This document shows, one piece after another, positions 1 through 5,025 of a DNA stretch of 5,025 nucleotides. Each line of letters opens with the position of its first letter. The stretch's first letter is position 1. The stretch is from Deltaproteobacteria bacterium (GTDB lineage: Bacteria; Desulfobacterota; Dissulfuribacteria; Dissulfuribacterales; QOAL01): assembly GCA_026996955.1 (NCBI GenBank), contig JALWJV010000168.1, forward strand, positions 1-5,025, written 5' to 3'. The notes beneath the pieces are model-generated. The model was given only the letters and a program-made list of their open reading frames with translations. It searched no databases and had not been told where the DNA came from. A program made the position numbers and the translations under genes.

Positions 1-450
1 GTCAATGGCAATGGAGGTCATACCGGCCTCAAACAGAGTAGGTATTTCCACCTTTGCAGGCCAGACATCATCAGGCTTCTTTATTCCATAATGGTCTGCG
101 TGGATGGCTACAGGAACAGTGATGCCAAGCTCATTACAAACGGCATCCACCTGCCTTGCGATATTCCAGTAGTTGGTGGCGCAATATGCATTGGCTCCGC
201 CTTCTGAACGGGCTATCTCAATTATGATGGCAGCGTTTGCGCGCTGGGCGGCTGCCAGCACACCACGTATAATGATATGATTCCTGCCATTGGCAGCGAT
301 TGTCATGGCATTGCCCTTTTTAAGCATTGCCCTGTCAATAAACTTGCCACTGACTATCAATGCCTTTGAGTTTGGAAACAGCTTTACCACATTGGGCGGA
401 CGTCCTACATTAACGGCCTTCTGGAAATCAGAGGAACTCACACTGCTCAT
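1..450 (-). CDS. fba: Class II fructose-bisphosphate aldolase, N-terminal part (3' end beyond window)
   Basis: This is the first 150 codons of a zinc-dependent class II aldolase, which cleaves or forms fructose-1,6-bisphosphate from dihydroxyacetone phosphate and glyceraldehyde-3-phosphate in cytoplasmic glycolysis and gluconeogenesis. Translating the minus strand from the ATG at 450 gives an open frame to the window edge. The family landmark is HADHYG at residues 117-122: by comparison with the HTDH motif of E. coli FbaA, Asp119 is the catalytic acid and His120 a zinc ligand. Before it lies a typical barrel strand and helix (AAQRANAAIIIEIARSEGG, about 67-85), and after it KKPDDVWPAK and a segment ending FEAGMTSIAID. 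The start is supported by a strong Shine-Dalgarno (AGGAGGTG, 459-466 on the minus strand) 8 bases upstream. The remaining zinc ligands and the phosphate-binding loops lie outside the window, so a related tagatose-bisphosphate aldolase or another class II aldolase specificity cannot be excluded. The gene follows fic on the same strand but has its own likely promoter. Confidence 0.85.
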   Translation of the reverse strand, partial: MSSVSSSDFQKAVNVGRPPNVVKLFPNSKALIVSGKFIDRAMLKKGNAMTIAANGRNHIIIRGVLAAAQRANAAIIIEIARSEGGANAYCATNYWNIARQVDAVCNELGITVPVAIHADHYGIKKPDDVWPAKVEIPTLFEAGMTSIAID

Positions 451-455
451 AATGA

Positions 456-470
456 CAACACCTCCTGTTG
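456..470 (-). promoter_or_regulatory. Aldolase ribosome binding site inside a small hairpin
   Basis: On the minus strand the sequence reads CAACA-GGAGG-TGTTG: a perfect 5-bp inverted repeat, extendable by one G-U pair, whose 5-base loop is exactly the Shine-Dalgarno core. The ATG at 450 lies about 10 bases beyond GGAGG. The ribosome binding site is certain enough to fix the start. Whether the hairpin forms or matters is inference, since a 5-bp stem is weak on its own. Confidence 0.6.
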
Positions 471-476
471 CGTTTA

Positions 477-496
477 CCTGAACCGGAGAGTCCAGG
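477..496 (-). promoter_or_regulatory. Hairpin in the aldolase 5' leader
   Basis: The minus strand reads CCTGGAC, a six-base loop TCTCCG, then GTTCAGG. This makes a 7-bp stem with one G-U pair. It lies just upstream of the Shine-Dalgarno hairpin, within the leader predicted from the promoter at 546-574. There is no U-tract after it, so it is not an intrinsic terminator. Its function is unknown and it may be fortuitous. Confidence 0.35.
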
Positions 497-545
497 CTTA
501 ATTAGCGGGGCTATCTTTCTGATTTTTGTAACATCTTAATTTTTT

Positions 546-574
546 ACTATATACGCGGAACTGCCGCAAGCCAA
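546..574 (-). promoter_or_regulatory. Putative sigma70-type promoter for the aldolase gene
   Basis: On the minus strand TTGGCT (569-574, 4 of 6 to the -35 consensus) is followed after exactly 17 bases by TATAGT (546-551, 5 of 6 to the -10 consensus). It lies just downstream of the fic stop codon and about 95 bases before the aldolase start, giving a predicted leader of roughly 90 bases. This would let a housekeeping aldolase be expressed independently of the accessory fic gene. It was identified by eye only. Confidence 0.5.
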
Positions 575-583
575 TGGCAAAGC

Positions 584-1726
584 TTAGCTCTCACCATTAA
601 GTGCAGCGGAGTAGTGGTCAGGTAAAACGCTATGATCGCTTTCTATTATTTCCATAAGACATGCAAAGCTATAAACAGCCGGCTTTCGACCTTTAGCAGG
701 TGAAATCATTTTTACTATGTTGTGCTTCATGAGTTTTTTTAACACCCTGGCTGCATGTGGCTTGGATAGACCGGATGCTTTTGTAAAATCTGGAGTCTGG
801 AACATGATTTTCGAAAACAGAAAATCTTGAATCCGAATCGAAGATTTTGTTCTGGCAACCTTCTGAATAGTATCTTTCATTATTTCGTATAAATTGGCTA
901 CCTGCTTGGCACGCCCTGCATTGATTTCAGCCTGCACGGTTACTGCCAAAAGAAAATACTCTATCCAGTCATTCCATGCCCCCTCCTCCGTTATATCACG
1001 CAACTTTTGATAATATTCATTTCGGTTTTTCTCAAAAAATTCACTGAGATATAACGACGGATACTTGAGCAAGCCTTTTTCTTTTAAAAACAAAGGAATT
1101 ATGATTCTACCAACTCTTCCGTTACCGTCCAGAAAAGGATGTATAATTTCAAATTGAGCATGAATAATTGCCAACTGAACAAGCCGATCTTTTTCTTCGT
1201 AGTGACAGTATTTTTCCCAGTTTGATAAATATTCGAGCAAACTTTCCGGCGACGGAGGAATATATGAGGCGGTTTCAATGCTGGAACCTGGTGGACCAAT
1301 CCAATTCTGAATTTTTCTGAATTGACCTCTTGCTTTGTTCTGCCCCCTCACACCTTTCAGTAAAATACTGTGAATTTCTCTGATAAGATTCAGGCAGATA
1401 GGACGATTGGACAGTTCCAGCTCCGCATACTTCAATGCCTCCCGGTAATTTATAACTTCTTCTATGTCATTATGGTTTGCTTTGATGTTTTTGGATACGG
1501 CTTCATACTCAAGTATATCTTTGAAAGAAGCTTGAGTCCCCTCGATGCGGGAAGAGAGCACCGCCTCTTGAGTCATGAGGGGCGTTAAAAATATGATTGG
1601 ATTACGAATAGTTTCAAGTATTCCGTTGAAACTCGCCAAGGCTATGTTGGCCTTGATTATTCTTGGCAATAAGTGCTCCCAGGCAATATTGACGAGTGGT
1701 AATTTGGAGGGAATAAAAGGTGACAT
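584..1726 (-). CDS. Fic family protein (class II, autoinhibited) with C-terminal winged helix-turn-helix
   Basis: A 380-residue Fic protein, a family that typically transfers AMP from ATP onto hydroxyl side chains of target proteins in the cytoplasm. Domains in order: an N-terminal Fic_N-like region (about 1-80) with the autoinhibitory motif SSRIEG (58-63, fitting S/T-xxx-E-G/N, with Glu62 as the expected inhibitory glutamate); a target-docking flap around WIGPPGSSIETASYIPPSP (142-160); the catalytic motif HPFLDGNGRVGR (196-207), complete with His196 and Arg207; and a winged helix-turn-helix at about 285-355 (TKASGLSKPHAARVLKKL as the helix pair). Length and architecture match the Shewanella SoFic type (372 aa). 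The start is the first ATG of the frame. It has no good Shine-Dalgarno, and a two-codon ORF overlaps it (ATGAAATAATG). No separate antitoxin gene accompanies it, consistent with intramolecular inhibition. The gene is AT-rich (18 of 60 bases G+C at 841-900, versus 33 of 60 at 2881-2940 in miaB), which suggests acquisition by transfer. Targets are unknown. The C-terminal domain probably binds DNA, possibly its own promoter. Confidence 0.92.
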   Translation of the reverse strand: MSPFIPSKLPLVNIAWEHLLPRIIKANIALASFNGILETIRNPIIFLTPLMTQEAVLSSRIEGTQASFKDILEYEAVSKNIKANHNDIEEVINYREALKYAELELSNRPICLNLIREIHSILLKGVRGQNKARGQFRKIQNWIGPPGSSIETASYIPPSPESLLEYLSNWEKYCHYEEKDRLVQLAIIHAQFEIIHPFLDGNGRVGRIIIPLFLKEKGLLKYPSLYLSEFFEKNRNEYYQKLRDITEEGAWNDWIEYFLLAVTVQAEINAGRAKQVANLYEIMKDTIQKVARTKSSIRIQDFLFSKIMFQTPDFTKASGLSKPHAARVLKKLMKHNIVKMISPAKGRKPAVYSFACLMEIIESDHSVLPDHYSAALNGES

Positions 1727-1747
1727 TATTTCATCGTATCTTTTTAA

Positions 1748-1800
1748 GTCAATTTACGATATGCAAAATCTTTTGTCAATCATTCATGATACGCAAAATC
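1748..1800 (-). repeat. Tandem imperfect direct repeat upstream of fic
   Basis: Two units lie exactly 30 bases apart: 1782-1800 and 1752-1770 match at 16 of 19 positions. On the minus strand both begin GATTTTGC followed by (G/A)TATC(A/G)T. Each is then followed by ATTGAC, so the similarity extends to 1775-1800 and 1748-1770 with a 3-base length difference. The first unit supplies the -35 hexamer of the fic promoter and the second fills its spacer. The 30-base period is about three DNA turns, placing both units on the same face of the helix. Confidence 0.75.
1751..1779 (-). promoter_or_regulatory. Putative fic promoter
   Basis: On the minus strand a perfect -35 hexamer TTGACA (1774-1779) is followed after 17 bases by TAAATT (1751-1756, 4 of 6 to consensus). 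The transcript would start near 1744, leaving a very short leader of roughly 17 bases before the fic ATG. The spacer is occupied by one of the repeated sites described separately, which argues for repression at this promoter. Confidence 0.6.
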
Positions 1801-1813
1801 CATAGCATATCAT
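1756..1813. promoter_or_regulatory. Putative operator array for fic
   Basis: Three 9-base half-sites are visible. GCATATCAT lies on the plus strand at 1805-1813. GCGTATCAT lies on the minus strand at 1786-1794. GCATATCGT lies on the minus strand at 1756-1764. The last two each differ from the first at one base. The first two face each other across a 10-base gap and form an inverted pair; the third sits within the fic promoter, touching its -10. The expected binder is the winged helix-turn-helix of the Fic protein, giving autorepression. That assignment is inference from proximity. Confidence 0.5.
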
Positions 1814-2054
1814 TCGGTAAGCCAACAGGATTTTTCTCAGCACAAACGCATTGACAGGATACATACGAGACCCAACCTGACAAAACTGAACCACAAAACC
1901 TGAGTTTCATTGGCCTTTTGGCAGTAATTGCGTTATCTTTACTATTTGCTACTCGGCTATTAAAATCCCCGGCCTATTGCTTTGTTGTTCACGCCTGGAC
2001 AAACCTGCAAGACAGATTGACCACGAAAAATACCGAAAGATAAATTTTACTGAT
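1814..2054. other. Rest of the divergent intergenic region between fic and miaB
   Basis: Together with the fic control region this is about 330 bases without a gene. Apart from the putative miaB promoter at 1918-1945 I see no RNA gene, no strong hairpin and no insertion-sequence end. The frame of miaB is open back to a TTG at 1977, but that extension does not resemble the family and is treated as untranslated leader. There are short CTGA-containing repeats around 1876-1904 that are too weak to interpret. Confidence 0.5.
1918..1945 (+). promoter_or_regulatory. Putative promoter for the miaB operon
   Basis: TTGGCA (1918-1923, 5 of 6 to the -35 consensus) is followed after 16 bases by TACTAT (1940-1945, 4 of 6 to the -10 consensus). 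It would start transcription near 1952 and leave a leader of about 100 bases before the miaB ATG at 2055. It points away from the fic promoter, with the repeated operator sites between them. It was identified by eye only. Confidence 0.4.
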
Positions 2055-3398
2055 ATGCGCAAAAAACTGTTTATAGCCACCTTTGGCTGCCAGATGAACG
2101 ACTATGACTCGCTTACCATGGCGCGGCTACTGAGCCCGACCCATGAGCTTGCTGATACACCTGAACATGCAGACCTCATTATCATAAACACCTGCTCAAT
2201 ACGGGAAAAGGCAGAACACAAACTCTACAGCCTTGCAGGCAGGTACCGGACTCTCAAGGAGAAAAACCCCGGCCTCAAGATTGCAATAACAGGCTGTGTT
2301 GCACAGCAGGAGGGAGAACGCCTGATTGAGCGCATGCCCTACGTAGATATTGTCCTGGGTCCCCAGGGCATCTACAGCCTGCCCGAGATCGTTAACAGCA
2401 ACGGAGACGGCACGGATAAAAAAATCTGCATCAACAGCCTTGACCCCGACTTTTCCATACCCCTTGTAAAACAGACTGCCCCAACCCCTAACCAGGTAAG
2501 GGCTTCTGTAACCATAATGCAGGGCTGTGACAACTTCTGCACCTACTGCATTGTGCCTTATGTAAGGGGAAGGGAGATCAGCAGGGACCCGTCCCATATA
2601 ATCCAGGAAATCAGGGATGCGGTGGAGCTTGGAGCCAGAGAGATCATCCTGCTGGGACAGAATGTCAACTCCTATGGCAGAAAACATGGGGGAAAGCTGC
2701 TTAAGGACCATCCAGGTTTTTCCCAGCTGCTTCAGATGGCAGACAGCGTGCCAGGGGTCAAACGGCTTCGCTTTACCACAAGCCACCCCAAGGATGTGGA
2801 TGAATCAACTGCGCGGTGCTACAGGGAGCTTTCAAGCCTGTGTGAACATATTCACCTGCCAGTTCAGTCCGGATCCACTGCGGTCCTGAAGCGCATGAAC
2901 CGCCACTACTCCAGGGAGGAGTACCTTGAAAAGATAGCCATGTTGAAAGAGGCGTGCCCCGGGATTACTATTACCACTGACCTGATTGTGGGCTTTCCCG
3001 GAGAGACAGAAGAAGATTTTGAGCAGACCATCTCCCTGCTTAAAGAGGTACGGTATGACCAGATATTTGTCTTCAAATACTCTCCCAGGCCAGGGACACC
3101 TGCATCCAGACTGCCTGACCAGATTCCGCCTGATGTGAAGACCAGGCGCATCGAGACTGTACTCAAACTCCAGGAGAAGATCGGCCTTGAACAGTATGCA
3201 AAACTTGAAGGCAAGGAGGTGGAGATACTGGTTGAGGCAGAGGGCAGGGAGAAGAGCGGTGACATGCAGGGAAGGACACGGGGAAACCACGTGGTCCACT
3301 TTCCCGGCAGCCCGGATCTGCTTGGTAAACTTGTGAATGTAACCATCGAAAGGGCGTGCAAGCACTCATTAAGGGGTACATTACCTGGCCTGAATTGA
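2055..3398 (+). CDS. miaB: tRNA-2-methylthio-N6-dimethylallyladenosine synthase (MiaB)
   Basis: A 447-residue radical-SAM methylthiotransferase that adds a methylthio group to C2 of N6-isopentenyl-adenosine at position 37 of tRNAs reading UNN codons. Three domains are visible. The N-terminal methylthiotransferase domain (1 to about 125) has the three auxiliary-cluster cysteines: C12 in TFGCQMND, C47 in NTCSIREKAE and C81 in TGCVAQQ. The radical-SAM domain (about 145-375) has the CxxxCxxC motif at C158, C162 and C165, followed by IVPYVRGRE, LGQNVNSYG and LPVQSGS. The C-terminal TRAM domain (about 380-445) is the RNA-binding part. GCQMND, IVPYVRGRE and NVNSYG favour MiaB over the paralogues RimO and MtaB. 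The ATG at 2055 is preferred over the TTG at 1977 because MRKKLFIATFGCQMN matches where the family begins; no clear Shine-Dalgarno precedes it (only GAAAGA about 16 bases upstream). It is the first gene of the plus-strand array, with 36 bases to the next gene. Confidence 0.95.
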   Translation: MRKKLFIATFGCQMNDYDSLTMARLLSPTHELADTPEHADLIIINTCSIREKAEHKLYSLAGRYRTLKEKNPGLKIAITGCVAQQEGERLIERMPYVDIVLGPQGIYSLPEIVNSNGDGTDKKICINSLDPDFSIPLVKQTAPTPNQVRASVTIMQGCDNFCTYCIVPYVRGREISRDPSHIIQEIRDAVELGAREIILLGQNVNSYGRKHGGKLLKDHPGFSQLLQMADSVPGVKRLRFTTSHPKDVDESTARCYRELSSLCEHIHLPVQSGSTAVLKRMNRHYSREEYLEKIAMLKEACPGITITTDLIVGFPGETEEDFEQTISLLKEVRYDQIFVFKYSPRPGTPASRLPDQIPPDVKTRRIETVLKLQEKIGLEQYAKLEGKEVEILVEAEGREKSGDMQGRTRGNHVVHFPGSPDLLGKLVNVTIERACKHSLRGTLPGLN

Positions 3399-3434
3399 GC
3401 GCTTCTAAAGTTTTATTAAAAGGTTCTATCTGCC

Positions 3435-3953
3435 ATGAAGAGCATAGCAATGTACGTACATGCCATAACCATTGATCCTTCATCTAAATCTCCCATTCTC
3501 ATTCTGAAAGAAAAGGATGGGCCAAGGTCACTTCCTGTGTGGATCGGGCTGCTTGAGGCAACAGCCATTGCCACCCGGATGGAAAAGCTGGAATTTGCCC
3601 GCCCGATGACCCATGACCTTGCTGTAAACATGCTGAAGGCAATGGATATAAACATGCCGCTCATAGAGATAACCGATATACGGGACAACACCTACTATGC
3701 ACGGATAACGCTGGAATCAGCGGGCAAAAAGACCACTGTGGATGCCCGCCCAAGCGATGCCGTTGCCCTGGCGCTGAGAACCGGTGCTGAAATAATGGTA
3801 AACGAGGAGCTGCTGGAACATACAGGGGATGGCGGCAGTTTATCTGCGGAGCACAGGGTGGTATCCGGCCATGATGACAACACCCAGACCCAGGAACAGT
3901 GGCAGAAGATTCTTGAAGAACTGGATCCTGATTCCATAAAATACAAAATTTAG
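3435..3953 (+). CDS. Bifunctional nuclease family (DUF151) protein
   Basis: A 172-residue protein whose first 130 or so residues form a DUF151/BFN domain. Visible family landmarks are AITIDPSSKSPILILKEKDG (10-29), LPVWIG (33-38), ARPMTHDL (55-62) and DARPSDAVALALR (103-115). The tail EQWQKILEELDPDSIKYKI resembles the usual acidic C-terminal end of the family. The name comes from plant members reported to cleave RNA and DNA. For bacterial members the physiological role is essentially undefined, so nuclease activity is not claimed here. The gap 131-155 (DGGSLSAEHRVVSGHDDN) is polar and probably disordered. The start at 3435 has a weak Shine-Dalgarno (AAAAGG, 3418-3423). An internal ATG at 3450 is a possible alternative that would remove only five residues. 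It lies downstream of miaB and 12 bases before the PHP gene, so all three are probably cotranscribed. Confidence 0.88.
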   Translation: MKSIAMYVHAITIDPSSKSPILILKEKDGPRSLPVWIGLLEATAIATRMEKLEFARPMTHDLAVNMLKAMDINMPLIEITDIRDNTYYARITLESAGKKTTVDARPSDAVALALRTGAEIMVNEELLEHTGDGGSLSAEHRVVSGHDDNTQTQEQWQKILEELDPDSIKYKI

Positions 3954-3958
3954 GGGGG
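3952..3958 (+). promoter_or_regulatory. Ribosome binding site of the PHP gene overlapping the upstream stop codon
   Basis: AGGGGGG begins inside the TAG stop of the DUF151 gene and ends 7 bases before the ATG at 3966. This decides the start at 3966 rather than at the in-frame ATG at 3972 (13 bases away). The overlap implies that ribosomes terminating on the upstream gene are placed to reinitiate here. Confidence 0.6.
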
Positions 3959-3965
3959 TACGCCC

Positions 3966-4634
3966 ATGTTAATGTTTGACCTGCACTGCCACTGCCTATT
4001 CAGTGACGGAGAACTTATCCCGGCAGAACTTGTAAGACGCCTTGAGGTAAAGAACTACAATGCAGTTGCCATAACTGACCACGCAGACTCCTCAAACATA
4101 GACTTTATAATCCCGCGCATTGTAAAGGCAGCCGAGGATATCAACCGTTTCAGCCCTGTACACCTTATTCCAGGCATTGAGCTTACCCACGTTCACCCTG
4201 AGATGATAGCCCCCCTTGCTGCCCAGGCAAGAGAGCTCGGGGCGAAAATAGTGGTCTGTCACGGGGAGACCATTGCAGAACCTGTGATACCAGGCACCAA
4301 CCGGGCTGCCATTGAGGCAGATGTTGACATACTTGCACATCCCGGGCTGATTTCCCCTGATGACGTGCAGCTTGCCTCTGAAAGAGGAGTACGCCTTGAG
4401 ATATCTGGCAGAAAAGGGCATGGACTTACAAACGGGCATGTTGCCTCCCTTGCTGCAAGATACGATGCGCTTCTTGTTATCAACTCTGACGGGCATGCCC
4501 CAGGTGACTTCATGACACCGGAATTTGCACGGCAGGTGGGCATTGGCGCTGGAATAAGTGCTGTTGATGTGGAACGTATTTACGAAAATGTATGGGAATG
4601 GTTAAAGGGATTGCTGTCTGAGCCGAAAAGTTAA
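3966..4634 (+). CDS. PHP-domain phosphoesterase (histidinol-phosphate-phosphatase-like)
   Basis: A 222-residue single-domain PHP protein, a metal-dependent TIM-barrel-like phosphoesterase. The expected metal ligands can be read along the sequence: H7 and H9 with D14 in DLHCHCLFSDGE, H39 in ITDHAD, E72 in PGIELTH, H99 in VCHGE, H125 in LAHPG, and D175 and H177 in NSDGHAP. The set appears complete, so the enzyme is predicted to be active with two or three bound divalent metals. Proteins of this length are commonly labelled histidinol-phosphate phosphatase domain proteins, but there are no other histidine biosynthesis genes in view. The substrate is unassigned; a nucleotide or sugar phosphate is equally possible. 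It is probably translated in coupling with the DUF151 gene. Its last codons form one arm of a long inverted repeat that reaches the cheX ribosome binding site. Confidence 0.85.
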   Translation: MLMFDLHCHCLFSDGELIPAELVRRLEVKNYNAVAITDHADSSNIDFIIPRIVKAAEDINRFSPVHLIPGIELTHVHPEMIAPLAAQARELGAKIVVCHGETIAEPVIPGTNRAAIEADVDILAHPGLISPDDVQLASERGVRLEISGRKGHGLTNGHVASLAARYDALLVINSDGHAPGDFMTPEFARQVGIGAGISAVDVERIYENVWEWLKGLLSEPKS

Positions 4635-4694
4635 TAAGAGGGGATACGCACGCCATATACCCTGTGCCAAATTCTTAAGGCTTAAACTTTTCGG
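4623..4694 (+). repeat. Long-range 10-bp perfect inverted repeat bridging php stop and cheX ribosome binding site
   Basis: CCGAAAAGTT (4623-4632) covers the last php codons and the first base of its TAA stop. Its exact reverse complement AACTTTTCGG lies at 4685-4694 and ends on the first two G of the cheX Shine-Dalgarno GGAGG (4693-4697). The intervening 52 bases contain no strong stem. In mRNA the pairing would partly hide the cheX ribosome binding site unless ribosomes finishing php open it. There is no U-tract after the second arm, so it is not an intrinsic terminator. The repeat is a direct observation; its function is inference. Confidence 0.6.
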
Positions 4695-4697
4695 AGG
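4693..4697 (+). promoter_or_regulatory. cheX ribosome binding site
   Basis: GGAGG lies 8 bases before the GTG at 4706 and supports that non-ATG start. There is no other in-frame start nearby that fits the CheX N-terminus. Confidence 0.7.
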
Positions 4698-4705
4698 CAT
4701 TAAAA

Positions 4706-5025
4706 GTGCTTGAGGCAAAGGTAATCAATCCATTTCTGGAAGCAGCGGCAAATGTTCTTGCAACAATGGCAATGGTCCAGGCCACTCCAGGCAAACCGTT
4801 TATCAAGAAAGACGGGGCAGCGCTTGGGGATGTAACAGGCATTATAGGCATCACCGGAGATCATCAGGGCTCTCTCTCCATATCCTTTACCAAGCCGTGC
4901 ATTTTACAGGTAATGGCAAACCTCCTGGGCTTGGAGGTCACGGAAATCAATGAGGAGGTGTGTGACGCTGTTGGAGAGATTACCAACATGATTTCAGGGG
5001 ATGCCAGAAGGCGTCTTGAAGCCCA
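4706..5025 (+). CDS. cheX: CheX-type chemotaxis phosphatase, N-terminal part (3' end beyond window)
   Basis: The GTG start at 4706 opens a frame of 106 complete codons to the right edge; the family is usually about 150-160 residues, so about one third is missing. It begins MLEAKVINPFLEAAANVL, a typical amphipathic first helix of CheX. A beta-rich stretch (DVTGIIGITGDHQGSLSISF, 42-61) follows. It then reaches INEEVCDAVGEITNMISGDA (81-100). That last segment contains the CheC/CheX/FliY phosphatase motif D-xxx-E-xx-N, with D87, E91 and N94, so catalytic residues for dephosphorylating CheY-P are present. The protein would act in the cytoplasm to end the motility signal, or to dephosphorylate another response-regulator receiver domain. 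No other chemotaxis gene is visible in the window. It has no obvious promoter of its own in the 71-base gap after php. Confidence 0.88.
   Translation, partial: MLEAKVINPFLEAAANVLATMAMVQATPGKPFIKKDGAALGDVTGIIGITGDHQGSLSISFTKPCILQVMANLLGLEVTEINEEVCDAVGEITNMISGDARRRLEA

Noticed and set aside
290..481. Small plus-strand frame of 63 residues
   Set aside because: It overlaps the aldolase gene and its leader on the opposite strand, has no Shine-Dalgarno, and its hydrophobic look is a by-product of the antisense reading.
1851..1879. TTGACA at 1851-1856 as a plus-strand promoter
   Set aside because: The -35 is perfect, but the base set 17 positions on is AACCTG and no acceptable -10 is found at neighbouring spacings.
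2017..2046. TTGACC-N18-TAAATT as a miaB promoter
   Set aside because: It would start transcription almost at the ATG and give a near-leaderless mRNA. The upstream pair at 1918-1945 is more ordinary, although a leaderless transcript cannot be fully excluded.
1977..2054. N-terminal extension of miaB from a TTG at 1977 (26 extra residues)
   Set aside because: The extra residues do not resemble a MiaB N-terminus, no Shine-Dalgarno precedes the TTG, and the ATG at 2055 is where the family normally begins.
2196..3365. Long open frames on the minus strand inside miaB (2196-2786, 2832-3365, 2906-3361)
   Set aside because: They lie wholly opposite a clear MiaB coding sequence, their translations show no family motif, and they are best explained as shadows of its codon use.
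3399..3434. Terminator between miaB and the DUF151 gene
   Set aside because: The only symmetry is the AT-only TTTTATTAAAA (3411-3421), with no GC stem and no following U-tract, so read-through is more likely.
3450..3461. Perfect 12-base palindrome ATGTACGTACAT
   Set aside because: It lies within the start of the DUF151 coding sequence, encodes ordinary residues, and has no second copy in the window.

Overview
The window looks like a free-living, motile, moderately GC-balanced bacterium. The gene order miaB, bifunctional-nuclease (DUF151) protein, PHP phosphoesterase, cheX suggests Desulfobacterota, Nitrospirota or a related phylum. This is an inference from gene content and family style, not from any search.

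Layout. From the left edge to 450, on the minus strand, is the N-terminal third or so of a class II fructose-bisphosphate aldolase. It has a plausible sigma70-type promoter (546-574) and a leader with two small hairpins, one of which places the Shine-Dalgarno sequence in its loop. Next, also on the minus strand, is a complete Fic-family protein (584-1726) with an N-terminal autoinhibitory motif, an intact Fic catalytic motif and a C-terminal winged helix-turn-helix. It is visibly AT-richer than its neighbours and looks like an accessory gene. Its promoter contains repeated half-sites that look like an operator.

The stretch 1727-2054 is a divergent intergenic region. It carries the fic promoter and operator on one side and a probable miaB promoter (1918-1945) on the other. 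No RNA gene or mobile element is visible there.

From 2055 rightwards is a plus-strand operon-like array: miaB (tRNA ms2i6A methylthiotransferase), a DUF151 bifunctional-nuclease-family protein, a PHP-domain phosphoesterase, and the 5' part of a CheX-type CheY-P phosphatase gene that runs off the right edge. The gaps are 36, 12 and 71 bases, and no convincing terminator lies between the genes. The php-cheX junction has a perfect 10-bp long-range inverted repeat joining the end of the php coding sequence and its stop to the cheX ribosome binding site, which could couple their translation.

Most of the window is ordinary housekeeping or signalling sequence. The points most worth a second look are the fic operator array, the php-cheX RNA pairing and the structured aldolase leader.
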